This document shows, in pieces, positions 23,000 through 34,545 of a stretch of 64,000 nt of DNA. Where the stretch lies: assembly GCA_016808115.1 (NCBI GenBank), contig JAEQBH010001380.1, forward strand, positions 186,001 through 250,000, in the 5' to 3' direction. Source of the stretch: Tetrastigma voinierianum (taxonomy: Eukaryota; Streptophyta; Magnoliopsida; Vitales; Vitaceae). The notes beneath the pieces were generated by a model. That model saw only the letters and a program-made list of their open reading frames with translations. It searched no databases and was not told the origin of the DNA. A program made the translations under genes and the position numbers. Positions within the stretch are counted from its first letter, which is position 1. Each line of letters begins with the position of its first letter.

Positions 23000-25848
23000 T
23001 CTTTTTAACGGCAACTAAAACTTGTTAAGAATTAAATTATAGATGGTAAATTTATGAGACACATTACCAAAGGACTATTACTCAACTACTCACAACTAAG
23101 GCCAAAACTTGTCACCGCTGTCATAGACCAATTCTATGACACTACCACTGAAGGACTATTACCAATCCCCGACAAGAACGCGCAAAACTTGTTTTATCAT
23201 TAGCGTGTAAGAAAAGATGAAATTGTTTTTTTTCTTGAAATAACCATTTAAAACTTGTGTTAGTGGTCTAGATCACTACAAGTGCATTAACGGGCAAGTA
23301 ATAAAGATATTTAAAGTCCATATATCGTCTCTAACAGAAGGATGAGAAGAAAACAACTACCCAACCACTCAAGATCATTACTATTTGAACTCTCCGATAT
23401 GATGATAAGAAGACTAAATGTAGTCTTGTGATCAAATCTTATATCTACAAAAGTAAAGCTTTAGATTAAAATTTCAAGGAGGATTCACCGGAGCGAGGCA
23501 AACGACAGATCAATTAATAATAATCAATTTTTTGCATCATTTTGATTCATATTTTCACTATCAATTGGAAAATTGAGTTTGTCAAAGACAGGCGTAGCAT
23601 AGTTTGGATTTCTCCTTAACCATACTTTTCTTACCGATAAAAGTTCATATTCATTTCGAGAGACATTCTAATTAGTTACTTGTAAATATAGGACTCTTCT
23701 AAGATTTGGCATTTTTCCTTTCAATACTTCATACGCCTAGACTAAAGAATTCTGGGCCTGATGATTAAGATATTACAAGCCTTCTCCACTTGATTGACAC
23801 TTTATCTGGAAGAAGACTTATGAAAATTTTATTCTCTTATCGATCTCGCCAACACGAGATCATAATCAATTCATCCAAAAGAGGAGAGACCTCTAAGTGA
23901 TTAAACATATACTTCATTCAACCTATCTAAACTTATAAGTAAGTTGGTGATCTATCTGAGTAATCCTTCAAAGTTCATTAGTTCCATAGGATAGCTCATT
24001 TACACTGCAGAGCCACAGACTTAAGATTCTCCATCTCCCGTGTCACCAGGGCTCCTAGAAATCGTAGGATACAAAAGACTCACATTATTAGTACAAGGTA
24101 CTAATGAGAACAAGTAAATTTATAAACAATAACAATCAAATAAATTCAAGAATTGAATGAAGCTTTCTTCCACTCATGCAAGAAAATGATTTCATTATCA
24201 ATAATTTCATATTAAAGGAGCTCAACTTCTTTCAAACTCGGGTTTACTCAACATCGCTGACTAAATCGATCAGAAAATTCATCAAATCATAAACAACCGA
24301 AATAAATGAACTCTAGAAACCTTCCAAAGATCCATTTAAATCAAACAAATAATGAAAAGAATAATAGAAGAAATATCAAATGAAGTCGCACCAATACAAT
24401 ACCCAAATCCAAAAATTAAAGGAAAAACTAACAAAATAAAACTATACTAAGCCAAATCTACTAAAATGAAACAAATAAAAAATGGTGGTAAAATACAAGT
24501 GAGGCTCCTCGGTTCACAATCTGCAAATCCCGGAGTCACTGAAAGCTACGCACATTGCCTTAGAAGCATGTGATGAGGCTTCAATGTTAACATCTCTACT
24601 TCATTAATTGTGTTGTGGATTCCCAAAGTTTGGCCCAAATTGGTCTCTTTATCGCGGCATAACAAAATTATGTCGCAACATAGCTTTAAGTCCCGCCGCC
24701 TGGTCGTGATCTTGTACCTTCGTCGCAACCTATTCTCTCGGGCTTTCGATTGTGGGTCGCGGACATACTTGAGAAGGTCAGATATAATCTTGGTGCGGAG
24801 TTTTGTTCTTGTCGCAACAGAATGCCTGTGTCACAACACTTAACTCCGCTTTGCACCATTTTCTCATGTCCTGAAGAGCTTTACAGAGTTGTCGCGACAT
24901 AATTTTCCTTGTCGCGATAAACAATTGTTTTTAAGTCCTTAGCAATTTTCTATCGAGACAAGAAACTCTTTGCCAGTATGCAGATTTTTCTTCTCTGCCC
25001 TTGTAACTTGCCGGAAATGCTTATCGCTTATAGAATTATGTTGCATACAACTGCTCCTGGCCATTCTCAAGTCTTCTTCAATTTCGTCATGACCTAATTT
25101 TTCTATCGCGACAAAATCTTATCATTCCCCAGTTTTTATTGTCACGACATAAAACTTCTGTTATAATAATAAGTTTCCTGGTTCTTCTAACTCTTTGATT
25201 ATGTTTAAAACAAGAATTTAAGATCGCCATTTTTCTTGTGTTACTTCATCATCTGTCAAACACATGAATTCTACCCTTCATGTTTTGTTTATACTTTAGC
25301 TGTGAAATAATCTTTGTCGACAGAGATTGTATAGTTTAGTTGAATTTTAGAACTGCTATGCAGCAGATTATTTTCTTTGTCACACATCTTCCTGAGTTGA
25401 CTTGTGTTAAATTGTTAATACATAATAGAAAATTTATTTGTCGCATATAGAGGTTTACATGTTAGCCGTAAACTCCTTTCATGCCAATAGCCTATATTTT
25501 GTCATATTAATACATTTTTCTGCTTAGGTTTTGTAGTCTTTGTCACGACATAACAAAGGATTGCTGCAAAACTTCTCCTTCACCTATTGAGTTGTGTCTC
25601 GAGCTTTGCTGCAACATTTGTTGTCGCCAGATATTTCTTGTTTGATGAATTTTGGGGGCGCGACATACAAAACAGGGGTTACGACACAAACCGAAGGTTA
25701 TTTCCACCTTGTGCTGTTTTCCTCTGCTTTCAATTAACTCCAGAAAAACAAAAAGTTGGTGAAGATCAGAAGAATTGAGCTACAACAGATCTAAAAATTG
25801 TTAAAAAACATGCCGTAGTAAGACAGATTAAAATAGATTAGTTTTACA
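23000..25848 (-). repeat. Athila-like 5' LTR
   Basis: Collinear with 13,925-16,862 (for example GTTAGTGGTCTAGATCA near 23,259 and ACATAGCTTTAAGTCC near 24,679). It ends AGTTTTACA at 25,848. It has an 82-bp sub-repeat (GGACTATTAC at about 23,071 and 23,153) and intact dyads such as TGTCGCGACA at 24,890-24,899. The two LTRs differ at many sites and by several indels, so the insertion is old. Confidence 0.7.
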
Positions 25849-26389
25849 TCATCATCACTGAGCTACTTGCGACTCTCCAAAATCCGCTACCCACAAAGAC
25901 AATTACGGTTTTGTTTATAAATGACTGGGCTGGATGAAATCACCAATGATCGATTTGATCACACATTGGCATTATTAGGGACAGAGCCAGAAAGACTCGA
26001 GGTATGGTGCATGAGTGAGTTTCATTTCACAGCATGGTATGTAGGATTCCAATTTAGAATTTATTTTGATTTCTGGGAAATATGACAGAATGACAGGTCG
26101 GCGTGAACATCGCATGTGCATTTAGGTGGGGAGTAGCATTTGTAGGAATATTATAGCACTCACCTTATGGGGAAACATCATGCGAGATTTACGGCGGATG
26201 GCTCATCATAGCCGTAAGGTGAAGAAAGCCGACATGTGGCTTTTATGATTATTTTTGTAAAATTTTCGCAGTAAACATTAGGTAATTTAATGGGGTGAAG
26301 AGAGAATGAACTCACATATGGTATTATATGAAAAAGGTTAGATTATATTTACAGGAAAAAATTTTTACATGGATCATCCTCGTGAATTT
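25849..26389 (+). repeat. Decayed LTR fragment, possibly family A
   Basis: Contains CATGTGCATTTAGGTGGGGAGTAGC (in pieces) near 26,115 and a GAAGAAAGCC...TGTGGCTTT block near 26,222-26,245, the same order as the middle of the family-A LTRs. Ends not recognisable. Confidence 0.35.
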
Positions 26390-26640
26390 TAGGGCTCTGG
26401 CCTCACGAGGGGCCAAGTAGTTCGCCTAAGCAAAGGTGTGGGAGTCGCCAGGAACAGGCCGCCCAAGCCAGGTTCCCCGCCTTACCAGGAAAGGTGGATC
26501 GCCAGGTGAAGGTGAGTTTCACCTAGGCTAATCTGCAGACTGCAGACACCGCTTTCCCGTAGTACCGTATATTGGTGTTTGCTTTAGGTGTAACTCCAAT
26601 GGGAAGCGTAATTTATCTCCCGTTTTGTAAAATTATGATC
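26390..26640. other. GC-richer island with GGGAGTCGCCA motif
   Basis: A compact stretch markedly less AT-rich than its surroundings, with GTGTGGGAGTCGCCAGG and CAGGTTCCCCGCCTTACC. GGGAGTCGCCA-type strings occur in some plant gypsy LTRs, so this may be an LTR piece of another family. No coding frame. Confidence 0.3.
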
Positions 26641-26859
26641 CCAGAATGGGACTTAACGATATCGGGTTATAACATATTCATGTGTTGGATGTATGACTAA
26701 CTAATTTCCTGATTCGAGGCGCTATAAGATAACAACTTTCAAAGACAAATCATCCCAAAAAGGAGAAAAGGAGAAGAGGGTAAATTTTTTCTGAGTGAAA
26801 AAACAAAAACATACCTTTTCAATCCTCTGTTACATTATCCGATCGCTGAAAGAAGATAT

Positions 26860-27245
26860 TTGACCTTCTTTGATTTATGATGAACTTAATGGGAAGAAGT
26901 TATTACCAATTTCAATCGAGTCCATTTACCCCAGAATAATAATCACATGCCAAGAAGATCCCTTATTTGTTCAAAACATTATAGGTTACGGTTTTGTTTT
27001 GTTGATCAAGGCTTTTTAAGCCAAGATTGTAGAGAAATTTCAAATGATACCCTCAGAACACAGTTACAAAGTCTGACAAAGAATCACAACTACTATGCTA
27101 AGTTTTTCAGCATTAGCCCATAATATAATGAAGATGATGGAGTCTTCATTAAAGCATTCCATGTTATAACACTCAACACCAGTGATGAGACAAGAATTCA
27201 AATAAATGATAATAAACCCATAAGATACGACCAATTTAACAGGTA
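26860..27245 (+). pseudogene. Unidentified coding remnant, possibly pararetroviral
   Basis: Two adjacent plus-strand stretches look like decayed protein. About 26,879-27,008 reads DELNGKKLLPISIESIYP, then RIIITCQEDPLFVQNIIGYG, before a stop. About 27,127-27,243 reads NEDDGVFIKAFHVITLNT, then SDETRIQINDNKPIRYDQF, with the segment before it open except for one stop. The residue mix is protein-like, not repeat-like. I do not recognise the family. A viral movement or capsid protein is possible given the similar AT-rich composition at 10-12.9 kb and the promoter-like signal at 27.96 kb; a lost host gene is the alternative. Confidence 0.3.
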
Positions 27246-27949
27246 ATGGATCAAAATATATGCTCTTAGGATAAACTAAATTTTGGGAGAATGACAAATC
27301 TAAGAAAGAAAAATTGCTCACCATTTATACTTAATAACCGGATAATGAATAATTTGAGTTGAAAGTTATGAATACAAATGATAGCGAAAATAATTGAGTC
27401 GACCAAGCACTATCCCTACCGTACCAAACGACAAAGATAGGAGTCAGTAAAAAGTGATTAAAAATAAATGTATGATGGTGATCACCCTTGGAAAGAAAAC
27501 GTAAAATTAGTTTTCCAAGTACTAGCCAAGACATGTCTACACTTATGAATATTGAGAAGATGGTAAAGATAATAGGAAACCCACTTTTTCATAGTAGTAA
27601 TCCACTTTTTCTAAGAGTGGTATGACAAAATTATCTACCACTATAATTGTAGATTTTATGTTTGAAGAAGACATCATTTCAAGATGGTCAGAGATAAATA
27701 ACTGCAAAAGAGCTTGACAAAACAACAAAAGAAGACAAAAAGAAAGATAGTCGGGAGATAAATAATTCACCTACTTTCAAAAAGAGTTTGATAAACAACA
27801 AAAAGAAGGACAAACTAAAAAAGATAAGAACAAAGAAGAGAGGCAAAGAATTCCAAGAGGAGGAAGCTTCATAAATTGAGAAGAGCTCTCATTTTAGATA
27901 TATCAAAAAATCCAGATTCCATTTCTTTCCTATCCTCAGAATGACTCTA
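27246..27949. other. Unassigned A-rich region
   Basis: From about 27,700 the plus strand is Lys/Glu-codon-rich (many AAAGAAG and AAAAGAAAG runs) without a sustained frame. No repeat match in the window. Confidence 0.3.
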
Positions 27950-27961
27950 CAAGCCCTGCAG

Positions 27962-28002
27962 TATTTATATGTAAGAGTAAGAGAGTGTTTCAATGAAATA
28001 AA
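27962..28002 (+). promoter_or_regulatory. TATA-like box with closely spaced AATAAA
   Basis: TATTTATAT at 27,962-27,970 is followed about 27 bases later by AATAAA at 27,997-28,002. Such close spacing of a TATA box and a polyadenylation signal is typical of pararetroviral and retrotransposon R regions, where transcript start and end overlap. Either motif alone would be weak in AT-rich DNA. Confidence 0.3.
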
Positions 28003-31000
28003 GTCAAAGTTTCTTCACATTTTGTGTGTTTTTTAATCACTGAGCAATTGAAAGCCTCAAAGACGGTAAAGGAAGAGAGGCCATAGAAGGAAGAGATTGA
28101 CTATCAAGGAAGTGCAAAGGTTACTGACTACCAGCATATAATGTAATCAGGGAAACTGATTGAATTTGCATTTTTTAATTTTATTTCGGTGATGAGGTGA
28201 TTTTGATAATTTTCTTTTGGATAAATTCACACTACCCTCCATAAGAGCTGAAACTATATGTGGTGAATATTTATAAGAGGATGTTTTTCCTGATTATAAT
28301 ATGAAAGAGAACATTTTTCTAACAAACTTAAGAAAGATTACTCCACACTGATGTGGTGTGTGGCTTGGTTTCGGCCTGTGAAAAAAATATGGGGAAAAAC
28401 CAGCAACAAACTGTTCAGAGAGTTGAGCCTGGGTTGTGGCCTTTTGATTGAAGATGTCGTTTAGTTAAATGGGAAAAGGAAGAAAAAAATTGAGACATGG
28501 TTTTTTTTTGTTATCTTGGGATTTTTTTATAAAAAAAAAAAAAATTATTATCCAAAAAGAAAACAACTCCATATGAGGCTTTGGGAAAAAAAATATTTCG
28601 TTTTGATTTATGAAAAAGGAAAAATTGTTTCCTTTGTTGATTAAAAAAAGGAAATAAAATGCATGTATTTTGGTTTTACCGAAAAAGACATTTATTTTGT
28701 TTCATCCAAAAGAAACCATTTTCAGATGAAAATTAGTTTATTCTTTTATGAACACCATCTTTTTGACTTAATTATTTTGTGGTTTTAGTTTTGAAAAACT
28801 TTTTTTTTTCCTTTATTTATGGAGGAAAAATTGGTGTAAACCTTTTCTTTCGGAATAGGTCTCTCTTTAAAAAAGATTTATTTATTTATAATTTTATTCA
28901 AAAGGAAAAGTTTGAAATTTGGTATTGGTTTGTCCTGGGCCAAGGGAAAATTAAAATTACAAAGGAAAAAAAAAGACTTTATTTGGATTTATCTTAATAA
29001 AGGAAATAAAAACTTCTTAGAATCTCCAGGAGGAAAAAATACCAAGTTTGTTTGGCTGACGAAAAAATATAAGCTCCTTACAGACAGCATGACTGGTTTG
29101 TTGTATTTTGAAAACAGAAACGAAAAACCAAAGTTCGTTTCATAGGTGAGCCTGAGAAAATAGTGATCATTTCTGATGGAAAACTCCTTGATTACGTGGT
29201 TCTCATTTGAGGTTATTTTGGGGAAATTGATATGTCTTGGTTAATTTATGAGAAGATATTTTTTTTATTTTTATAGAATTTTTTTTCAAAGAACGCCATG
29301 TAAATATTCCTTTCAAAAAAACAATGTTTAATGAACATTCCTAAAAGAGTTGTTTTGGCGGGCTTTTTAGGGGAAAAAAAATCTCATTTAATTGGAAACT
29401 AAAGGTTTTGGGAAACAAACAAACAAGTGGTTTGTTCGTTTGGAAAATCTTTGTTTAAACAAACAAGTGGTTAGCTATTTTGAAAAATTCTCGTTGCAAA
29501 AGTACAAGGAAAAATATTAAACTTGAGACATTGAGTAAATATCCCAATTGTCTACTGAGTAGCTTAAACCATCAAGCTACGATTAAAAATTATGTTGAGT
29601 TATTGGAAATTACATTTTCTTGCATATTTCGAAATGGTATTAAATTAATAATTGAATGTTTTATATTTGATTCACTGTATGGTCATAATGTATAATGTAA
29701 GGAGTGTTTTAAAATTTCAAAGCAAATGTTTATGGCTAAATTCACAAATAGACTTGAGTTTATATATGAATAAATGGAAGAAATGAATGTTTACACCCAT
29801 TCCTTAAATGATATTTGAGGTGGTCAAAAAGCACGGTCTCCAATATTAGATTATAGAGAATAACTGAATAAGAGAAAGACAAAAGATTACGTGATGATCA
29901 GATGGAATTTTAGATGATATTCCCATGAGAGAAATATAAAATACCAACAAAAAAACAGTTCAAATTAGGGAATATCTGTTGGGACTTGGTGTGGATATCT
30001 AGTGAAGATTAAATTGAACCAGTGAAGTGAGTTAGTCAGAATGGTTAGAATGAGACTAAAACCTGTAAAAGATTGATATAGTGAACACCCAACCTAGTTG
30101 ATTGGAGATCCTAAGATCTAGGTTCAAAAGGGACAACTAAACTATAATGAATTGTTATATCACTTTGGAGATCTTCTCTTATCCATTTCTATGATGAAAT
30201 AGTGATGCTTGTAAAAATAGTGGTTAGATATGCTTTGAAATGTGATCTTGGTAAGTAAATGAAACTAAACAAGGGTGATATGAGTTGCTTTTGAACTGAG
30301 GGATTTCACGGTTGGGAGAGCTGAAGTTTAGTGGAATGAAAAAGCACATTTCATATATTAAACTCAGAAAGGTGTTTATGTCAACACCAAAATCGATATG
30401 TGCTTAACTAAAATGTGTTAAAAAGATTCCTGTGTAAGATATGTTATCGTCTACACAAATGGTAGAATAGTTTAAGGACATCATGTCTACTATTTAGTTA
30501 GTAGAGTAAACATATTTTTACAAATGAAGGTTCAAAGGGTAACACTTACCTTTCATATGCATGTTTCAATTGTTAGCTCTATCACCATGTTTGTCAGGTC
30601 TTTAGTCATTAATTTCATTCATATGATGAATTATTGGAAAATGTGAATGAAATTAATAAAAAGTTCTGAATTCCGTGAATGAAATTGTTGCTTCATTCAA
30701 AATTCCAAGAGTGTGAGAAACCAAACCCTTTGACATTCTAGAAGTTTAAGAGTCGGGTCTCTCCTCTAGTTATGATAAAAAAGATCGTAAGTTTCGTGAG
30801 TCTCAAGTTTCCTTATGTTGGTGATAGAGAGAATACATTTTTAGTTTGTTGGAATGGCAGCAAAGTGTTTTTATTGACCATTCGACAACCGTTTTATTCT
30901 GTGAGACAGATGCCTTGGAAATATCAAAGCACCAATGGAGAAGGCAAATCATTCTTAAGGAGATTGTGGTTTTCACAAAACTTGATTCTTTTTACTCCGG

Positions 31001-32070
31001 TTATGTTCCTCATCTTTCTCTATATTATTTCGGTTTTAGTATTTTATTTAAAATGTTTTTTATTTTCGAACTAACCATTATTTTACAGTATTGTGTTTAT
31101 GTTGCTTGGAATGTTAAATGACGTAGTTTATGTGGCATTGAGTTCCTATAGAAAGGAGATGCCTTTCCCCGGGTTGGGTTTCTACGGGAAAGGGACAATA
31201 TTTTTCTAACATTTTGTACAATTTACTAACCAATTAAATTGACACCTTTTAGAAACATCGAACAAAACAATTATAATTTTTAGAATTTGTAACTAGTTGT
31301 AGCATCAAATTATTTATAGATTTAATCAAACTACATGAATAAAGGTCAGAATTTTCTCAATAATTCATCGGTTTTCATTTCATCTATATATTTGTTTGAA
31401 TATTCATTATATATATTCATAAAATCATTTGTCTATCTTTTTTTTCTGTTTCCAATATTTAATCTCTAAAAATGGGATACATTGATTATAATTACTTAGC
31501 AATTAATCTAGGATAAAGTGAAACTTATTACGAGCCATTTTAAAATTAACAAGGGTTTCTTAGAAAGAATGTCAGTTTTGGTTGTTTTTTTTAAAGAGAA
31601 AAATAATTTAATTGATTCAAACTAGCAAAATATCAATAGAAACATAGAATCTAAAATTGCTATAAAATCCAAGTTAATAGCATAGTGAATTAACTCAAAA
31701 CCTATAAATTTAATAGTTAAGTCTATACATTTAATAGTTGAGCCTACACATTTGATATTACTATTGTGACTATAATACCTATGACTCTAGTTGTGCAACA
31801 TATTGATTACTATTGATTTGATTTCTTTTCTCCGATCGTATATATTTTGATCATCTGAATTGTCTAAACACAAATAACCAAAACCAAAATATCATATTGA
31901 GACGACACAACTATTCGTTGTACCAAGACGACAACAATCATATGCTCATGAAGGAGACAACAATCACACGAGTACCAAAGCAAGGACTAAATCACGAAAA
32001 AAAACAAATAAAAACCTAAATATGTATGGAAATACCACTTTATTGAGAAAGAAAAATATTGTTGAAGCAT
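28003..32070. other. Old AT-rich repeats without recognisable genes
   Basis: Poly-A/T tracts dominate 28,490-29,470, with an 'AAACAAACAAGTGG' string twice near 29,415-29,470. About 29,970-30,560 and 30,740-31,200 have the look of retrotransposon untranslated or LTR sequence (for example CCTAAGATCTAGGTTCAAAA near 30,110), but no coding motif confirms a family. Open frames at 28,779-29,145 and 30,772-31,121 show no known domain. I see nothing definite in 31,200-32,060. Confidence 0.35.
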
Positions 32071-32341
32071 GATATTCATATTAAACCCAAACTTACAAGC
32101 TCGGAACTTTGTGAGAAGCCATTTAAATTTAACATGGTATCGAGTTTTATTTCGGTTATGGTCTGGCTCAATCCTCCTTGCATTTAATCCCCATGTTTAT
32201 TCAGTTCATAATCTGATTCTAGCCCACGTGCACCCGGTATTAAATGTATGCACGTGAGGAGTGGGGTGGTCAAGACGATATTCATATTAAACCCAAATCC
32301 TACGAGTTTGAGCTTTTAGGAGAGTTGGTCATTTAACAAAT
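32071..32341 (+). mobile_element. TRIM-like short direct-repeat element
   Basis: The same about 65-bp sequence (GATATTCATATTAAACCCAA ... CATTTAA) occurs at 32,071-32,134 and 32,277-32,341, 206 bases apart. Directly after the first copy is TGGTATCGAG (32,135-32,144), close to the initiator-Met tRNA primer site TGGTATCAGAG. Directly before the second copy is a purine-rich GTGAGGAGTGGGGTGG. LTR, primer site, polypurine tract and LTR in so short a space is the layout of a terminal-repeat retrotransposon in miniature. Confidence 0.55.
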
Positions 32342-33218
32342 ATGGAAAGAGGTGTAGATGGGTGATTTCAGGCTAAGAATGATAAAAAAAATTTAAAGAA
32401 AAAAGACTAACAAAGAAAAAGTTGAGAGAAAATGAGGATGAAGTTCCTACATTTTGTTATATGTGAGTTTTGCTTGTCCGCATCAAAGAAATAGATTTTT
32501 TTCTAAAAGGAATGCTGAAATAGCTTGATTATTCCTTATTAAAATATCAAAATCCGCTTTTTATCACTCTCAAATTCCCTCTCCATTTACATAAAAAGAC
32601 TATTTAGAAATTCAATGAGTATTCAAAATTACATTTTAGAATTTTTTTTTTCTTTATTTATGGTTATAAATTTTTTTAATTTCATATTATTTTTTTATCT
32701 TTGGTCTCTTTATTCTATATGTACATCAATTGATTTTATATCTTTTTATCATGTCTATATAGGTAAATTAACCTTCAATCAATTATTTCTAATAAATTAC
32801 CTTTACCAAACAATAATTTATAATCAATTACCAACTACAACTACCAGTAATTAGCTGGAAAAAAAAACAAGTACGTAGTATAAACTCATGTGATCGTTCA
32901 TCTAGATTATATTTAGGGCCAGCTTGATAGTTCCTTTTTAAAAGTGTTTCTAGGCTTAAAGACTCTTTTAAGTGTTTTTAGAGGAAAAAAAAGGCGTTTA
33001 GTAATATTTTGAAAAACTCTTTTGAAACTTTAAAAAAACAATTGGAGTGTTTTCTTGAGAAATGCTGGAGAGATGTTTTAAAAAAAGCACTTTAACTTTT
33101 TTTTGGATATTACTATAATACCTATTAATTAATCCTTAAAATATCTATTTATTTTATTTAAAAAATCATAACGATGTGATATACTTTTTAATCACTAATT
33201 CAAATATTTTTTGTCAAT
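32342..33218. other. AT-rich target region of the copia element
   Basis: No gene. At about 32,918 a GGGCCAGCTTGATAG start followed by AAAAAGCACTTTAAC near 33,080 may be a degraded MITE, but the second end is missing. The sequence near the copia junction resembles that at 49,345-49,640 in composition. Confidence 0.3.
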
Positions 33219-33223
33219 ATATA

Positions 33224-33445
33224 TGTTAGCCCAAGAATACCTCTAATTGAGGTTTTGATGATAACAAACCAAGGTTATTGGTTACTAATAGTTAATATTG
33301 AGTTAAGTGATAGGTTGAAATTGATCATACATCAAATGAAGACATTCCAAGCTTAAGATGACAATAGTGTATTTGATCAAGCTCTTGGAAGTCAAGTTCA
33401 CTCAAATAAATTAACCAAAATTTCATATCCAAAATGACTAGTAAC
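33224..33445 (+). repeat. Copia left LTR, first piece
   Basis: Matches 47,911-48,117 of the right LTR (for example AGCTTAAGATGACAATAGTG and CCAAAATGACTAGTAAC). It breaks after GTAAC where a gypsy LTR starts TGTGATGCCCC. Confidence 0.85.
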
Positions 33446-33475
33446 TGTGATGCCCCAAAATCCATGATACCATGC
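33446..33475 (+). repeat. 30-bp start of a family-A LTR, copy A6
   Basis: TGTGATGCCCCAAAATCCAT is close to the first bases of the complete LTR at 52,414. It is cut after 30 bases by the reversed LTR that follows. This appears to be the first insertion into the copia LTR, now almost wholly lost. Confidence 0.55.
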
Positions 33476-34545
33476 TGTGACGTCCCAAATCCCGAGGGTC
33501 ATTTTTTTTTCTGGCCAGCGGTCTCATGAATGGTGAAGTTCTTCAAAAACAAGGTACAAACACGCGACGTTGTTGGCCATCGACAAGTCCGGCGCACATA
33601 GTCATACGCTGGCCGCGCGCCGCTTATCTTGCTGAAACACGCCAGTTCATTGGAGTGCCAAAGATGTAAGTCTGGTCATCATACACGCCATCCAAACACT
33701 GTCACTCGTTAAAGTCCGTCCGTAACTAAGAACTCTCTACAGGTCGTCAAACTCTTGAAACCCCGCACGACATAAAGTCTTTTGTCGCGAAAGAAATGGC
33801 CACTCAAAAACTCGTGAGCGCACAGTGGGACCTGTCACAACTCAAGAAACCCGGTTTCAGCCCCCAAACCCTCACACGACACAAATTTCGCCGCGACGCG
33901 GGCTGTAATCTCTATCGCTAATCTAAACCGCCAAAGATGCCTAGGAACCCTATCGAGACACCTAAATTTTATCGCGACGCTAGTACGGAAAGCTCCATCG
34001 CGCGTCCCACGTGGCGCCATGTTCACAGTGTTTCAGGGCCGTAGAGCGTCGGCCTAAACCCGTCTCTCGACATAGGCTAGAGAAACTTTATAGCAAAATT
34101 TTTCTTCAATAAGGATGAGGACCCAAACGGTAGTAAATTTTTGGTCAGCACTGCATTTTTCTTCTCTTTCAATAAACCCTAATCTCAACATACAACAACC
34201 TTTTTATTACAAAGGCAATCAAGAATCCTAGAAAAACTTGCCAAATTAAAGACCATGCCAAAATGAGCTTTAATTACAACTCAACACCAAAACACGAGAC
34301 AGAACCTGGAGGTTTCACCAGGTTTACAAAAACACAAGTGGTGCCAAATCTAGCCTTCCAACTAAACTCAACGTGCCCACCTTCGTATACCTCTAGTACC
34401 GAAAATATCTCACGGTCGGTGAGCAATGCCTGGCTGAGAAATGCTCCGCAAGGCTACTCCCCACCTAAGTGCACATGTAATGTCATGTATGGAAACTATT
34501 TCAAAACAAAAGATTTTGCTTTATAAATCATTCCATTGGACAACC
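33476..34545 (-). repeat. Reversed family-A LTR, copy A7, first part
   Basis: Starts TGTGACGTCCC with CCCGAGGGTC, the complement of a family-A 3' end. It carries the CTACTCCCCACCTAAGTGCACAT block near 34,456. It is interrupted at 34,545 by a solo LTR and resumes at 36,545. The stretch 33,560-34,080 is rich in CG (CGCGACG, TTTTGTCGCGAAAG) and open on the minus strand for 63 codons, without a known domain; it may be a further foreign piece. Confidence 0.65.

Larger units (their letters stand above)
13925..25848 (-). mobile_element. Athila-like Ty3/gypsy element, minus strand
   Basis: Two long direct repeats (about 13,925-16,862 and 23,000-25,848), collinear with an offset of about 8,967-8,986 bases, bracket a roughly 6.1-kb interior. 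On the minus strand the LTR starts TGTAAAACTMATC. A purine-rich tract lies just before the 3' LTR, and gag remains lie near the 5' LTR (the right-hand one). Gag type and LTR length fit the Athila/Tat branch. I find no RT, RNase H or integrase motifs, so this copy is either very decayed or a non-autonomous derivative. The right flank starts TCATC; I could not fix the left end or a target duplication. Confidence 0.65.

Noticed and set aside
30772..31121. Two overlapping open frames of about 100 codons
   Set aside because: Hydrophobic, AT-driven frames with no domain; the surrounding sequence looks like LTR or untranslated repeat.
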